The notes beneath the pieces are model-generated. The model searched no databases. It was not told the origin of the DNA and worked only from the letters and a program-made list of their open reading frames with translations. Of a stretch of DNA of 18,833 bases, positions 1 to 6,326 are shown one piece after another. The translations under genes were made by a program, and so were the position numbers. The stretch is from an uncultured Verrucomicrobiota bacterium (lineage in GTDB: Bacteria > Verrucomicrobiota > Verrucomicrobiae > Verrucomicrobiales > DEV007), in assembly GCA_902591645.1 (NCBI GenBank), contig CACJBM010000040.1:1-18833 (forward strand). The letters run 5' to 3'. Every line of letters starts with the position of its first letter. Within the stretch, counting starts at the first letter, position 1.

Positions 1-2
1 TT

Positions 3-134
3 GGATTTTCTTTGTATATGTTTTTAGGTCGAGGTGGACCTGATGGTGTCAAAAATGAATCAATTCAGCTTGTAGGAAGTATGTGTATGCTTGTATCCAT
101 ATTCATGATTTCTAAACAAATGCGTCAAAAGTAA
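3..134 (+). CDS. C-terminal end of an unidentified, probably membrane-associated protein (5'-truncated)
   Basis: The third forward frame is open from the window edge to a TAA at 132-134, giving 43 residues. The tail has a hydrophobic stretch (LVGSMCMLVSIFMI) followed by a basic end (SKQMRQK), as in a last membrane-spanning helix with positive residues on the cytoplasmic side. An internal ATG exists at position 18, but the frame is open to the edge, so the real start is probably outside the window. The stop lies 60 bases before the metallophosphoesterase on the same strand. No family can be recognised from so little sequence, and a chance open frame cannot be excluded. Confidence 0.45.
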   Translation, partial: GFSLYMFLGRGGPDGVKNESIQLVGSMCMLVSIFMISKQMRQK

Positions 135-155
135 TTGAACCACTTACGATGAACC

Positions 156-173
156 CCGCGCGCTTGAGCGCGG
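156..173 (+). terminator. GC-rich hairpin between two + strand genes, weak terminator candidate
   Basis: CCGCGC at 156-161 and GCGCGG at 168-173 are perfect inverse complements around a 6-base loop; an alternative register gives a 5-bp stem with a TTGA tetraloop. It sits just after the stop at 134 and before the start at 195. There is no T-run on either side, so it may be a processing or attenuation hairpin rather than a true intrinsic terminator. Confidence 0.3.
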
Positions 174-194
174 ACATTCAGCCATAAGAGACAC

Positions 195-1226
195 ATGAGA
201 AAGATACTTATCCTGGCAATGACCGCTGTGCTTGTAGTCTGCGCGACGATGCAGAAGCAGAGGGCAGCGGAGCATTTAGCCCAGACAACGGAACCTTTCA
301 CTCTTGCAGTTTTACCTGACACCCAGTTCTACTGCGACACTCGACTCAAGCTGTCCAAAAAGTGGGGCAACGGAGATCTGCGACGGTACTTTTTCGATCA
401 AACCCGTTGGGTGCGTGACAACCAGAAGCGCCTCAATATTGCTTTTCTCGTCCACGAAGGAGATATCGTGCAGGCGGATGCCCACGAGGAATGGGCCATC
501 GCCAAGGAAGCAATGTCGGTATTGGACGGTAAAGTACCCTATTGCATGTGCCTGGGAAACCATGACATGGGATTCAAAAAATCGAACAACAAATATGGCG
601 GTGATATTGCCGTCAACCGCACCACCCACTTCAACAAATATTTTCCGCGTGAAAAATTTGCCAAACGAAAGGAATTTGGAGGAACCTTCGATCCGAACCG
701 CCATGACAATTCTTGGTACCATTTTGAGGCTGCCGGGATGAAGTTCCTCATCGTCTCGCTCGAATGCAAACCGCGGGACGAAGTGTTGGCTTGGGCAAAT
801 AAAGTGGTCGCCAAGTACCCCGAGCACCGTGTCATCGTGCTCACGCATGCATATATGGGAGCGAATGGCCGCAGGATCGATAAGTTGGGATATAAAATCA
901 AAGGAAATGCCGGTGAAGAGATGTGGCAAAAATTGGTTAGTAAACACAAAAACATCTTCATGGTTCTCTGCGGTCACTCAAGTGGAGAGGCGGTCCTCAC
1001 CTCCAAGGGGGACCACGGCAACCAGGTTCATCAGGTTTTGAGCGACTACCAGCACTTGAACAACGGGGGGGAATCATGGCTGCGCTACATGGTCTTTGAA
1101 CCAAACGAAAACAAGATAAAGGTCTACACTTACAACCCGGCGCTCGACAAATTTCGCAACGGTCCCTCCAGTCGCTTTGACTTGGAGTATCCAATGATGC
1201 AGCCGGAACCGGCTCTCAAGCCTTAA
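195..1226 (+). CDS. Secreted metallophosphoesterase (calcineurin-like)
   Basis: This 343-residue protein has the ordered metal-binding blocks of the calcineurin-like phosphoesterase fold: PDTQ (D42, Q44), EGDIV (G89-D90), LGNHD (N122, H123, D124), LTHAY (H218) and CGHSSGE (H261). DTQ replaces the more common DxH, and GHSS replaces the classical GHxH. The downstream segment with DYQ, NGG, SWLRYM and TYNP resembles secreted phosphoesterases of planctomycetes and verrucomicrobia. The N-terminus has a hydrophobic signal segment (about 4-18), so the enzyme should act outside the cytoplasm. It is expected to hydrolyse a phosphomonoester or diester with two metal ions; the substrate is unknown. The ATG at 195 fits the signal peptide. 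No strong ribosome binding site precedes it. Confidence 0.85.
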   Translation: MRKILILAMTAVLVVCATMQKQRAAEHLAQTTEPFTLAVLPDTQFYCDTRLKLSKKWGNGDLRRYFFDQTRWVRDNQKRLNIAFLVHEGDIVQADAHEEWAIAKEAMSVLDGKVPYCMCLGNHDMGFKKSNNKYGGDIAVNRTTHFNKYFPREKFAKRKEFGGTFDPNRHDNSWYHFEAAGMKFLIVSLECKPRDEVLAWANKVVAKYPEHRVIVLTHAYMGANGRRIDKLGYKIKGNAGEEMWQKLVSKHKNIFMVLCGHSSGEAVLTSKGDHGNQVHQVLSDYQHLNNGGESWLRYMVFEPNENKIKVYTYNPALDKFRNGPSSRFDLEYPMMQPEPALKP

Positions 1227-1260
1227 GGATTCGATCGCAACGTGCTCCCAACTATAACCC

Positions 1261-1334
1261 ATGAACCCCTTACCCAAGATCTTAGGTGATTGTATCGTTG
1301 AGAAATAAGAATTGGTCAGTTTGTGTTGGGGTGT
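1261..1334 (+). repeat. Spacer with two short segments shared with 3112-3233 and the YwqK-like gene start (possible gene relic)
   Basis: ATGAACCCCTTA at 1261 resembles the beginning of the YwqK-like gene at 2591 (GTGAAACCTTTA) and the tail at 3115 (ATGAACCCTTTA). The stretch 1311-1334 matches 3210-3233 at 21 of 24 positions. Read in one frame it encodes I-G-Q-F-V-L-G-C, a lipobox-like ending. The reading frame from 1261 stops after 15 codons, so no intact gene is present. I read this as a decayed lipoprotein N-terminus, but a short dispersed repeat is equally possible. Confidence 0.35.
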
Positions 1335-1346
1335 TATGATTTTGGA

Positions 1347-2378
1347 ATGAGACCGTTCATTTTTTCTTCACTGAGTCTTCTCGGCCTTTACCTTCTAATT
1401 AGCTCTCAAATCGCTCGTGCCAATGATACGGCCTTCGGCGGTAGCGCCTCAGCTCCGTATCCCATCCACACCGATGAAATTCGCATGGTTTCCGAGGACA
1501 TTACTATCAAGAGCAACGCGAGCGATGGTTCGTGGATTTACATCTGTGAATTCAGATTCAAAAATGTCTCAAGGAAAACGGTGAATCTCTTGATGGGAAT
1601 GCCCTTCTCAAAAAGGACAAAGTCTGAAGATGAAATGATTAACGTGCCAAAAGGGGCTAAGGCTCCTCCGGATGGTCAACCACTGGTCTGGGAATTTGAA
1701 ACCTTTGTGAACGGCAGAAAACTGCGCTCCACCAAAGTAATACCCGTAGCGAACCCAAAAATTCCAAGTATGAATTACAAGGTGGCCTATACCTGGCCGA
1801 TTCGCTTTAGACCGGGGGCAACGCACAGAGTCCGCAATACCTACAAGCTGGCATATACTGGCGACTCTAGTGGTAATCTCTACGCCGAGTACATTTTAAA
1901 GACTGGAGGCTTATGGCACGACGGCACGATTGGACGTTCACGGCTCAAAGTGATTGTTGATGATCCTAATTTTCTCCTTAAAAAGGGAGCTGGAGACGAA
2001 GCCTTTGCACCGAAGCCAGAGGGGCACAAAATGAGTTTCAAAAACAATAAGATCGTCTATGAATGGGACCTCAAGAATTTTAAGCCGACCGAAGACCTCA
2101 TGGTCGTTTTTAAAAGTAGTAATGCCGTACTATGGATAGACTATAATGACATGATTTATAAAGAGGACTTTTCCGGCTACAGCAAAGAGAAGCTGCGACG
2201 GATAAGAAACTTACCTTACGCTCTGAATGGATATATTTTTAAGGATCGTGAGCTTAAAAAATACTACGATTCGAAATGGATTATTCCAAAGGATAAGAAT
2301 TTTTCAGATTCAAATTTTTCCAAATCTGTTAGGGAATTTATTGAACGCGTCAAAAGTTTTGAGGACAAGAAAAAATGA
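1347..2378 (+). CDS. Secreted DUF4424-like protein with C-terminal YARHG domain
   Basis: The product is 343 residues when started at ATG 1347. An in-frame GTG at 1323 would add eight residues before the signal peptide and is less likely. The signal peptide ends after ARA (residue 25). The mature part begins NDTAFGG and continues with a DEIRMVSEDITIK segment and a MGMPF segment, a pattern resembling DUF4424 proteins, which have a mainly beta extracytoplasmic fold of unknown function. From about residue 283 the sequence LPYALNGYIFKDRELKKYY, then W and a P, follows the YARHG pattern, with YALNG in place of YARHG. YARHG is an extracellular domain of unknown function. The tail is lysine-rich. The DUF4424 assignment is from pattern memory; YARHG is the firmer of the two. 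Confidence 0.65.
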   Translation: MRPFIFSSLSLLGLYLLISSQIARANDTAFGGSASAPYPIHTDEIRMVSEDITIKSNASDGSWIYICEFRFKNVSRKTVNLLMGMPFSKRTKSEDEMINVPKGAKAPPDGQPLVWEFETFVNGRKLRSTKVIPVANPKIPSMNYKVAYTWPIRFRPGATHRVRNTYKLAYTGDSSGNLYAEYILKTGGLWHDGTIGRSRLKVIVDDPNFLLKKGAGDEAFAPKPEGHKMSFKNNKIVYEWDLKNFKPTEDLMVVFKSSNAVLWIDYNDMIYKEDFSGYSKEKLRRIRNLPYALNGYIFKDRELKKYYDSKWIIPKDKNFSDSNFSKSVREFIERVKSFEDKKK

Positions 2379-2413
2379 ATAATCAGTGTTAACCGAATGT
2401 TTTTGAAAATCCG

Positions 2414-2587
2414 ATGATGAATCTCAAAATGATAGGTTCTCCATTTTTGGATATTACCCCTGTTGAGGAAGGGCTTTTTCGCTTTAACTTTATTGGAGAA
2501 CCGGGGATAGCGTACCCTTTTGCATCATCTGCAAATTTGATGGATTGGCAAAGGTACGAAATGCCGTTCCCGTTGCGAACATATTAA
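2414..2587 (+). pseudogene. 57-codon frame resembling an isolated verrucomicrobial C-terminal module (gene remnant or tiny protein)
   Basis: An ATG-ATG pair at 2414 opens a frame to TAA at 2585-2587. The frame is also open upstream only to 2393, where a stop precedes it. The peptide contains G-E-P-G-I-A-Y then S-S-A-N-L-M-D-W, matching the G-x-x-G-x-x-Y ... S-x-x-L-x-x-W pattern that ends many exported verrucomicrobial proteins and also appears at the end of the pentapeptide protein here (SEDLKTW). There is no signal peptide and no ribosome binding site. Such a module normally sits at the end of a much larger protein, so I interpret it as the surviving 3' end of a deleted gene. The stop lies three bases before the next start, so translational coupling is conceivable. 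Confidence 0.4.
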
Positions 2588-2590
2588 CCC

Positions 2591-3118
2591 GTGAAACCTT
2601 TACTCGTGATTGCTGTTGCTATCCTCGTGGTGGGGTGTGGTTTCACAAGAGAAACTGAACTATCAACAGAACATCCTTTATCGAAAGCTTTAGTATCCTC
2701 AGTAAATCCTGCTACTGAAACTCCACTTGAATTAGACGGCGTTAATCGTGAAAAAATAGAATATCGGTTAGACAATCTTTATTATCTGAAAAGTTCAGGT
2801 GTTCCTTATACAGGAAAGGTTTTCGAAGAGTGGTCGGGACAGCAGAGGGTAGAAACAAATTACATTGAAGGCAAGTTGGATGGGTTGTCGGAGTCTTGGC
2901 ATGAGAACGGGAAGAAGGCGAGTGAAGTAAACTACAAGGACGGTAAGCAGGATGGACTATCGCTGGAATTCCATGAAAATGGACAGAAATGGAGGGAAGT
3001 AAACTACAAGGACGGTAATCCTGTCGAAGGTTCTGAGAAATTCTGGAACAACAAAGGCGAACATGTTGATTCAATAAAAGAATCCTTTAAGCAATCAAGA
3101 GGATCCTTAACCCCATGA
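2591..3118 (+). CDS. YwqK-type MORN-2 repeat lipoprotein (toxin-antitoxin YwqK family antitoxin-like)
   Basis: This 175-residue protein starts at GTG 2591, the only start that includes the signal peptide MKPLLVIAVAILVVGC, whose lipobox VVGC predicts lipidation at C16. Residues 62-150 hold MORN-2/YwqK repeats with the typical G-x-x-x-G-x-x-x-x-x-x-x-x-G-x pattern: two nearly identical 24-residue copies (KLDGLSESWHENGKKASEVN and KQDGLSLEFHENGQKWREVN, each continuing YKDG), preceded and followed by weaker copies. Annotation pipelines call this family a toxin-antitoxin antitoxin, but no toxin gene is adjacent and the protein is exported, so that role is doubtful; a surface or periplasmic scaffold is more plausible. 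The TGA stop overlaps an ATG (ATGA) that opens only five codons, resembling the beginning of this same gene. Confidence 0.75.
   Translation: MKPLLVIAVAILVVGCGFTRETELSTEHPLSKALVSSVNPATETPLELDGVNREKIEYRLDNLYYLKSSGVPYTGKVFEEWSGQQRVETNYIEGKLDGLSESWHENGKKASEVNYKDGKQDGLSLEFHENGQKWREVNYKDGNPVEGSEKFWNNKGEHVDSIKESFKQSRGSLTP
2924..3019 (+). repeat. 72-base in-gene tandem repeat of the YwqK-type gene
   Basis: The word GAAGTAAACTACAAGGACGG occurs at 2924 and again at 2996, an offset of exactly 72 bases or 24 codons. This equals the length of the protein repeat. The near-identity at DNA level points to recent duplication or gene conversion within the repeat region. Confidence 0.8.
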
Positions 3119-3235
3119 ACCCTTTAGCTTGACCAATAATTGGTGGTAAGTTGTTCGGGGATCGATAGCTAGTAGCCACTGTCCGTTATAACCTTAGTAG
3201 AATTTTGTAATTGGTCGGTTCGTGGTGGGGTGTGG
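3112..3235 (+). repeat. Spacer with relic of a YwqK-type lipoprotein start; contains short palindrome
   Basis: TTAACCCCATGAACCCTTTA at the end of the YwqK-type gene resembles the sequence around that gene's own start at 2585-2602. Further on, CGTGGTGGGGTGTGG at 3221-3235 is identical to 2626-2640, which encodes the lipobox region of the intact gene. The stretch 3210-3233 also matches 1311-1334 at 21 of 24 positions. Stops interrupt any frame between the two ends. ACCAAT-A-ATTGGT at 3132-3144 is a perfect palindrome. I infer a decayed paralogue start; the alternative is a mobile or dispersed intergenic repeat. Confidence 0.45.
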
Positions 3236-3283
3236 GGAAAGTAACTCATTGTAGAAAGGTTTTAAATGCAGTAGAAATAGGAT

Positions 3284-5338
3284 ATGAAAAAGCCGATTAT
3301 TATTGCTTTATTCTTTTCTATTTTCAGCACAATCACCTCATTTGGTCAGGCCGTATGGATCGAGCAGACTGTCGATCCAGATACAGAATTAAAGACAGGA
3401 ATTATTGAGATTAATGGCGAAACTTATGAGATTAAGCCGGAAGCCAATTTGTCTGGAGCCAATTTGTCTGGAGCCGATCTGAGCGGGGTCATTCTCATTG
3501 CTGCGAACCTAAATGGAGCCAAGCTTAGTGAAGCGAATCTCGAAGGGGCCATTCTCAGTAGATCTAATCTTAATGAAGCGAATCTTAGTGGAGCAAATCT
3601 TAGCGGAGCAAATCTCAGTGGAACTAATTTCGTTGGAGCTCAGCTAGAAGGAACTGACCTGAGCGGGGTTATTCTCATTGTTGCTGACCTGACTAATGCA
3701 GATCTTAGTGGAGCCAATCTGAGATGGGCTAAGCTCGAAGGGGCGACGCTCCATGCTGAGCTCGAGGGAGCTGATCTCGAAGGCGCCGATCTAATTGGGG
3801 CCGATCTTAGTGGAGCTGATCTCGAAATGGCTAGAGCAGTTGCTATTTTAGGTAATCCGCTTGAATTGCCGCAAGGCTATTCAGTTGTTAAGAATAACAT
3901 TATAGGGCCTAAAGTAAATCTTAGTGGGGCTGACTTCATTGGAGCTGATCTTAAAGAAGCTAATCTTGAAGAGGCTAATCTTGAAGGGGCTAACCTCACT
4001 AATGGTAATCTCCGTGGAATTAACCTCAGTGGAGCCAAGCTTATCGCTGCTGACCTGAGTGGATCGAATCTCGAAGGAGCCAGTTTCATTGGGGCTGACT
4101 TGGAAATGGTAAGAGCGGTGGAAATTTCAGGTAATCCGCTTGAATTGCCAGAAGGCTATATTGTTGTTAAGAATAATATTATAGGCCCGAAAGTGAATCT
4201 CATTGGAGTTGACTTTAGTGAAGCCAATTTTGAAGGAGCCAGCCTCATTGCTGCCGACTTTACAGGAGCTAATTTTCTTTCAGCCGATCTTAGAGGTGTT
4301 GACCTGAGTCGAACCAAATTAAATGAAGCTAATCTCAATGGGGCTAACCTCGAAGGGGCCCGCATCGCGGATGCGGACTACACTGATAGCATAATGCAAA
4401 GATCGAGGATGGTGGGCATTATGGGTGATCCGATTGGATTGCCACAGGGGTATATTGTCGTTAAGAATAATGTCATAGGCCCGAAAATAAACCTCATTGG
4501 AGCTGACCTCATTGGAGCTGACCTCATTGATGCTGATCTTAGTGGAGCTGACCTGATTGGGGCTGACTTGACGGGGGCTGATCTTATTTCATCTGACCTT
4601 TCAGATGCCGATCTCAGTGGAGCTAAGCTTAATGGAGCTATCCTCAATGGAGCTAAGCTTGAAGGGGCTGATCTTGAAGGGGCTGATCTTGAAGGGGCCA
4701 GTCTCATTGTTGCTAAATTTGAAGGAGCTACTCTCACTAATGCTAACCTCATTGGAGCTATTCTCATTGGAGCTGACCTAACTAAAGCTATTCTTAGAGA
4801 TGCTGATTTAGAAGGAGCTGACTTGGAAGGAGCCAATCTTGAAGAAGTTAGTCTCATTGTTGCTAATCTGAGTGAAGCTAATCTCGAAGGAGCCAATCTC
4901 GAAGGAGCCAATCTCGAAGGAGCCAATCTCTTTGGAGCGATTCTTAGTGGAGCGAAACTCGAAGGATCTAACCTAAGTAGATCTAGCCTCAGGGACGCTA
5001 ACCTCTTTGGAGCCATTCTCAGAGATGCTGATCTGAGCGGAGCCAATCTGAGTGGAGCCATTCTCAATGTGGCCAATCTCGAAGGAGCTGACCTCAGTGG
5101 TACAATTTGGAATGCTCCTGATTTCCGAATTGCTGAACTCGAATCGCGGCTTGCTCAATACCAAAATGGAAGGGCCGGATCTGTTGTAATCGATGCCTCT
5201 AATGGTGAAGTCACAATTACATTCAACATCGAGGAAAGCGAAGACCTAAAAACTTGGCAAAGGACTGGCGAGAAGATAACCAAGACTATTCAGCTAAAAG
5301 ATGGCAAAAAGTTCTACCGCTTTGCTTTGGATGAATGA
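3284..5338 (+). CDS. Exported pentapeptide-repeat protein with three long loops and a C-terminal S-x-x-L-x-x-W module
   Basis: The 684-residue product has a signal peptide (about 1-23, [13 protein letters not shown]...FGQA). From about residue 54 to 606 it is built of A(N/D)LxG pentapeptides, which fold as a right-handed quadrilateral beta-helix. The series is interrupted three times, at about residues 182-213, 275-306 and 373-404, by a conserved insert with the core [10 protein letters not shown] then [13 protein letters not shown]. The inserts are spaced 93 and 98 residues apart. After W609 comes a short amphipathic helix ([10 protein letters not shown]) and a domain with SEDLKTW (652-658) and FYRFAL, matching a verrucomicrobial C-terminal module. 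ATG 3284 was chosen because it gives the signal peptide; TAGGA lies almost adjacent. Function is unknown; an extracellular structural or binding role is inferred. Confidence 0.85.
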   Translation: MKKPIIIALFFSIFSTITSFGQAVWIEQTVDPDTELKTGIIEINGETYEIKPEANLSGANLSGADLSGVILIAANLNGAKLSEANLEGAILSRSNLNEANLSGANLSGANLSGTNFVGAQLEGTDLSGVILIVADLTNADLSGANLRWAKLEGATLHAELEGADLEGADLIGADLSGADLEMARAVAILGNPLELPQGYSVVKNNIIGPKVNLSGADFIGADLKEANLEEANLEGANLTNGNLRGINLSGAKLIAADLSGSNLEGASFIGADLEMVRAVEISGNPLELPEGYIVVKNNIIGPKVNLIGVDFSEANFEGASLIAADFTGANFLSADLRGVDLSRTKLNEANLNGANLEGARIADADYTDSIMQRSRMVGIMGDPIGLPQGYIVVKNNVIGPKINLIGADLIGADLIDADLSGADLIGADLTGADLISSDLSDADLSGAKLNGAILNGAKLEGADLEGADLEGASLIVAKFEGATLTNANLIGAILIGADLTKAILRDADLEGADLEGANLEEVSLIVANLSEANLEGANLEGANLEGANLFGAILSGAKLEGSNLSRSSLRDANLFGAILRDADLSGANLSGAILNVANLEGADLSGTIWNAPDFRIAELESRLAQYQNGRAGSVVIDASNGEVTITFNIEESEDLKTWQRTGEKITKTIQLKDGKKFYRFALDE
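4880..4939 (+). repeat. Perfect 15-bp tandem repeats inside the pentapeptide gene
   Basis: Three identical AATCTCGAAGGAGCC units lie at 4880-4894, 4895-4909 and 4910-4924, followed by a diverged unit to 4939. Each unit encodes one N-L-E-G-A pentapeptide. Identity at silent positions suggests slippage expansion, so copy number may differ between strains. Confidence 0.85.
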
Positions 5339-5435
5339 GGAGGTTTATCTTAAGCTAAAAATACGCTCTTACCTTTTGTCTAAAAATTTACGTATCTAAT
5401 TGGTCTATTTTCAGTAACAGGTTAGCCATTTAAGA

Positions 5436-5456
5436 AAGTTATAACTAACTTATTTT
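5436..5456. terminator. Weak AT-rich hairpin between convergent genes
   Basis: AAGTTA (5436-5441) and TAACTT (5446-5451) pair around a TAAC loop, followed by ATTTT on the + strand. On the - strand the stem is followed by TCTT. Its location between the convergent pentapeptide and YdhR-like genes fits a terminator, but the stem is short and has little GC. Confidence 0.3.
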
Positions 5457-5758
5457 CAACCGATTCCCGTGACCTTTGACGGTCCTTCTAGGATTCCAAA
5501 ATCTGTAATGGTAGGATTAATAAAAGCTGGATTATTACCGATTGCTGCAAAGACCTCTGACTCCTTATAGTCAAGCATCGCTTGTTTGTTTTCGAAGTGA
5601 TAAACTCCACCGTAAGTGTTGGTTTCTTCGTTAGCTAACCATGTTTTGGTGATCAGACCAGGTATCTCAGCGAAGGTATGAGCTAGACCTTGGCAAGCTT
5701 CTTCAAATTGCTCTCTGCTTAAATCTTGTAAGTTGAAGTTAATGATAAGGATGTGCAT
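5456..5758 (-). CDS. YdhR-like small protein, putative mono-oxygenase (dimeric alpha/beta barrel)
   Basis: The product is 100 residues, the usual size for YdhR-family proteins. It starts with a beta strand (MHILIINFNL), followed by a helix (SREQFEEACQGLAHTF), the segment IPGLITKTWLANEETNTYGGVYHFE and a helix with MLDYKESEVF. The order PGL-x-x-K-x-W-x-x-x-E...GG-x-Y-x-F is the hallmark of the YdhR/ferredoxin-like dimeric barrel group. There is no signal peptide, so it is cytoplasmic, unlike most of its neighbours. The family is described as putative mono-oxygenases, with the substrate unknown. It is transcribed alone, divergently from the membrane protein at 5855. No clear ribosome binding site lies before the ATG at 5758. 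Confidence 0.75.
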   Translation of the reverse strand: MHILIINFNLQDLSREQFEEACQGLAHTFAEIPGLITKTWLANEETNTYGGVYHFENKQAMLDYKESEVFAAIGNNPAFINPTITDFGILEGPSKVTGIG

Positions 5759-5843
5759 TAAAAAATTAAATCAAGAATCTCATCCTTTGTCACTTCTTTA
5801 TTGTTTGTATTCCTAACCAAGTACAAAATTCACCGAAGATTAT

Positions 5844-5850
5844 AAGGGGA
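5844..5850 (+). promoter_or_regulatory. Strong Shine-Dalgarno that decides a GTG start
   Basis: AAGGGGA lies four bases before GTG 5855. The in-frame ATGs at 5873 and 5921 have no comparably spaced site, so the GTG start is preferred. This is one of the few clear ribosome binding sites in the window. Confidence 0.6.
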
Positions 5851-5854
5851 AACC

Positions 5855-6235
5855 GTGAGCCATGAATTAGGGATGAGTTGTAACTTGGAAAACGCTCAAG
5901 GATGCAGTAAACATGGGGGCATGAAAAATGAATATTTACGAGCAATCGAGAGTTTTGCCTTTCGAGCGTTTCTTATCGCTATCGGTTTTCAGATGTTCAC
6001 GTTATCAATTCTTGCTTTTGGATCCGATGAGATTGCCGCTATTCATGGCTCTATGATTGGAATCAAGGAGAGCAATATGGAGCAATTCAAATATGATTGG
6101 AAGTTACAGTTATTCTTCTTTGTTAGTGTGTTCAAAGTTGCTGGGATTCTATTGTTTGGAATCCCTTGGGCAGTCCTTCGATTTTCGAAAATTTTCCGAG
6201 ATAACGGATTAGAAACTGAAAACAATGATGGCTAA
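5855..6235 (+). CDS. Two-helix membrane protein, DUF6868-like, with Cys/His-bearing N-terminus
   Basis: This 126-residue protein has two hydrophobic segments, about 37-54 (FRAFLIAIGFQMFTLSILAF region) and 83-107 (FFFVSVFKVAGILLFGIPWA region). The segment I-H-G-S-M-I-G-I-K then F, followed by FKVAGILLFGIPWAVLR, resembles DUF6868, a small membrane family of unknown function common in marine bacteria. The first 22 residues carry C9, C17 and H20 before the second methionine and are not typical of that family. If translation really began at ATG 5921, that cysteine-bearing part would disappear, but the ribosome binding site favours GTG 5855. It is transcribed divergently from the YdhR-like gene and ends 33 bases before a terminator. 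Confidence 0.6.
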   Translation: MSHELGMSCNLENAQGCSKHGGMKNEYLRAIESFAFRAFLIAIGFQMFTLSILAFGSDEIAAIHGSMIGIKESNMEQFKYDWKLQLFFFVSVFKVAGILLFGIPWAVLRFSKIFRDNGLETENNDG

Positions 6236-6267
6236 TTAGATTATAAAATAACTATTTTTTCTTGTTC

Positions 6268-6295
6268 AAACGCAATAAAAGATATGCGTTTTTTT
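6268..6295 (+). terminator. Intrinsic (rho-independent) terminator
   Basis: AAACGCA (6268-6274) and TGCGTTT (6285-6291) form a perfect 7-bp stem with a 10-base loop, and the 3' arm runs straight into a T-run to 6295. It follows the DUF6868-like gene and precedes the sulfatase, so it should separate the two transcripts. Confidence 0.75.
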
Positions 6296-6326
6296 ATATG
6301 GTTCTTTTAAACGGCGTTAAATTCTT

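Noticed and set aside
312..977. 221-codon - strand frame opposite the metallophosphoesterase
   Set aside because: The + strand gene has all family motifs over this stretch, and the opposite frame has no recognisable features.
2591..3118. Interpreting the YwqK-type gene as half of a toxin-antitoxin pair
   Set aside because: The protein is predicted to be an exported lipoprotein and there is no small toxin-like gene next to it; the family name alone is not evidence.
1227..3283. Cassette-like run of small same-strand genes with repeated spacers, considered as integron cassettes with attC sites
   Set aside because: The spacers lack the paired RYYYAAC and GTTRRRY boxes with an imperfect palindrome at constant positions, and no integrase is visible.
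3211..3408. 65-codon + strand frame overlapping the start of the pentapeptide gene
   Set aside because: It overlaps the well-supported pentapeptide gene in another frame and begins in the relic lipobox region; it has no complete signal peptide or recognisable body.
4378..5076. Long - strand frame rich in A-P-L-R repeats opposite the pentapeptide gene
   Set aside because: It is the mirror of the 15-base pentapeptide codon pattern, which removes stops on the opposite strand. It has no signal, no ribosome binding site and no family resemblance. The same holds for the shorter antisense frames at 3877-4089 and 4156-4365.
4492..5100. Regular short repeats that might suggest a CRISPR array
   Set aside because: The units are contiguous 15-base multiples in a coding frame with no unique spacers of constant length, and no cas genes are present.
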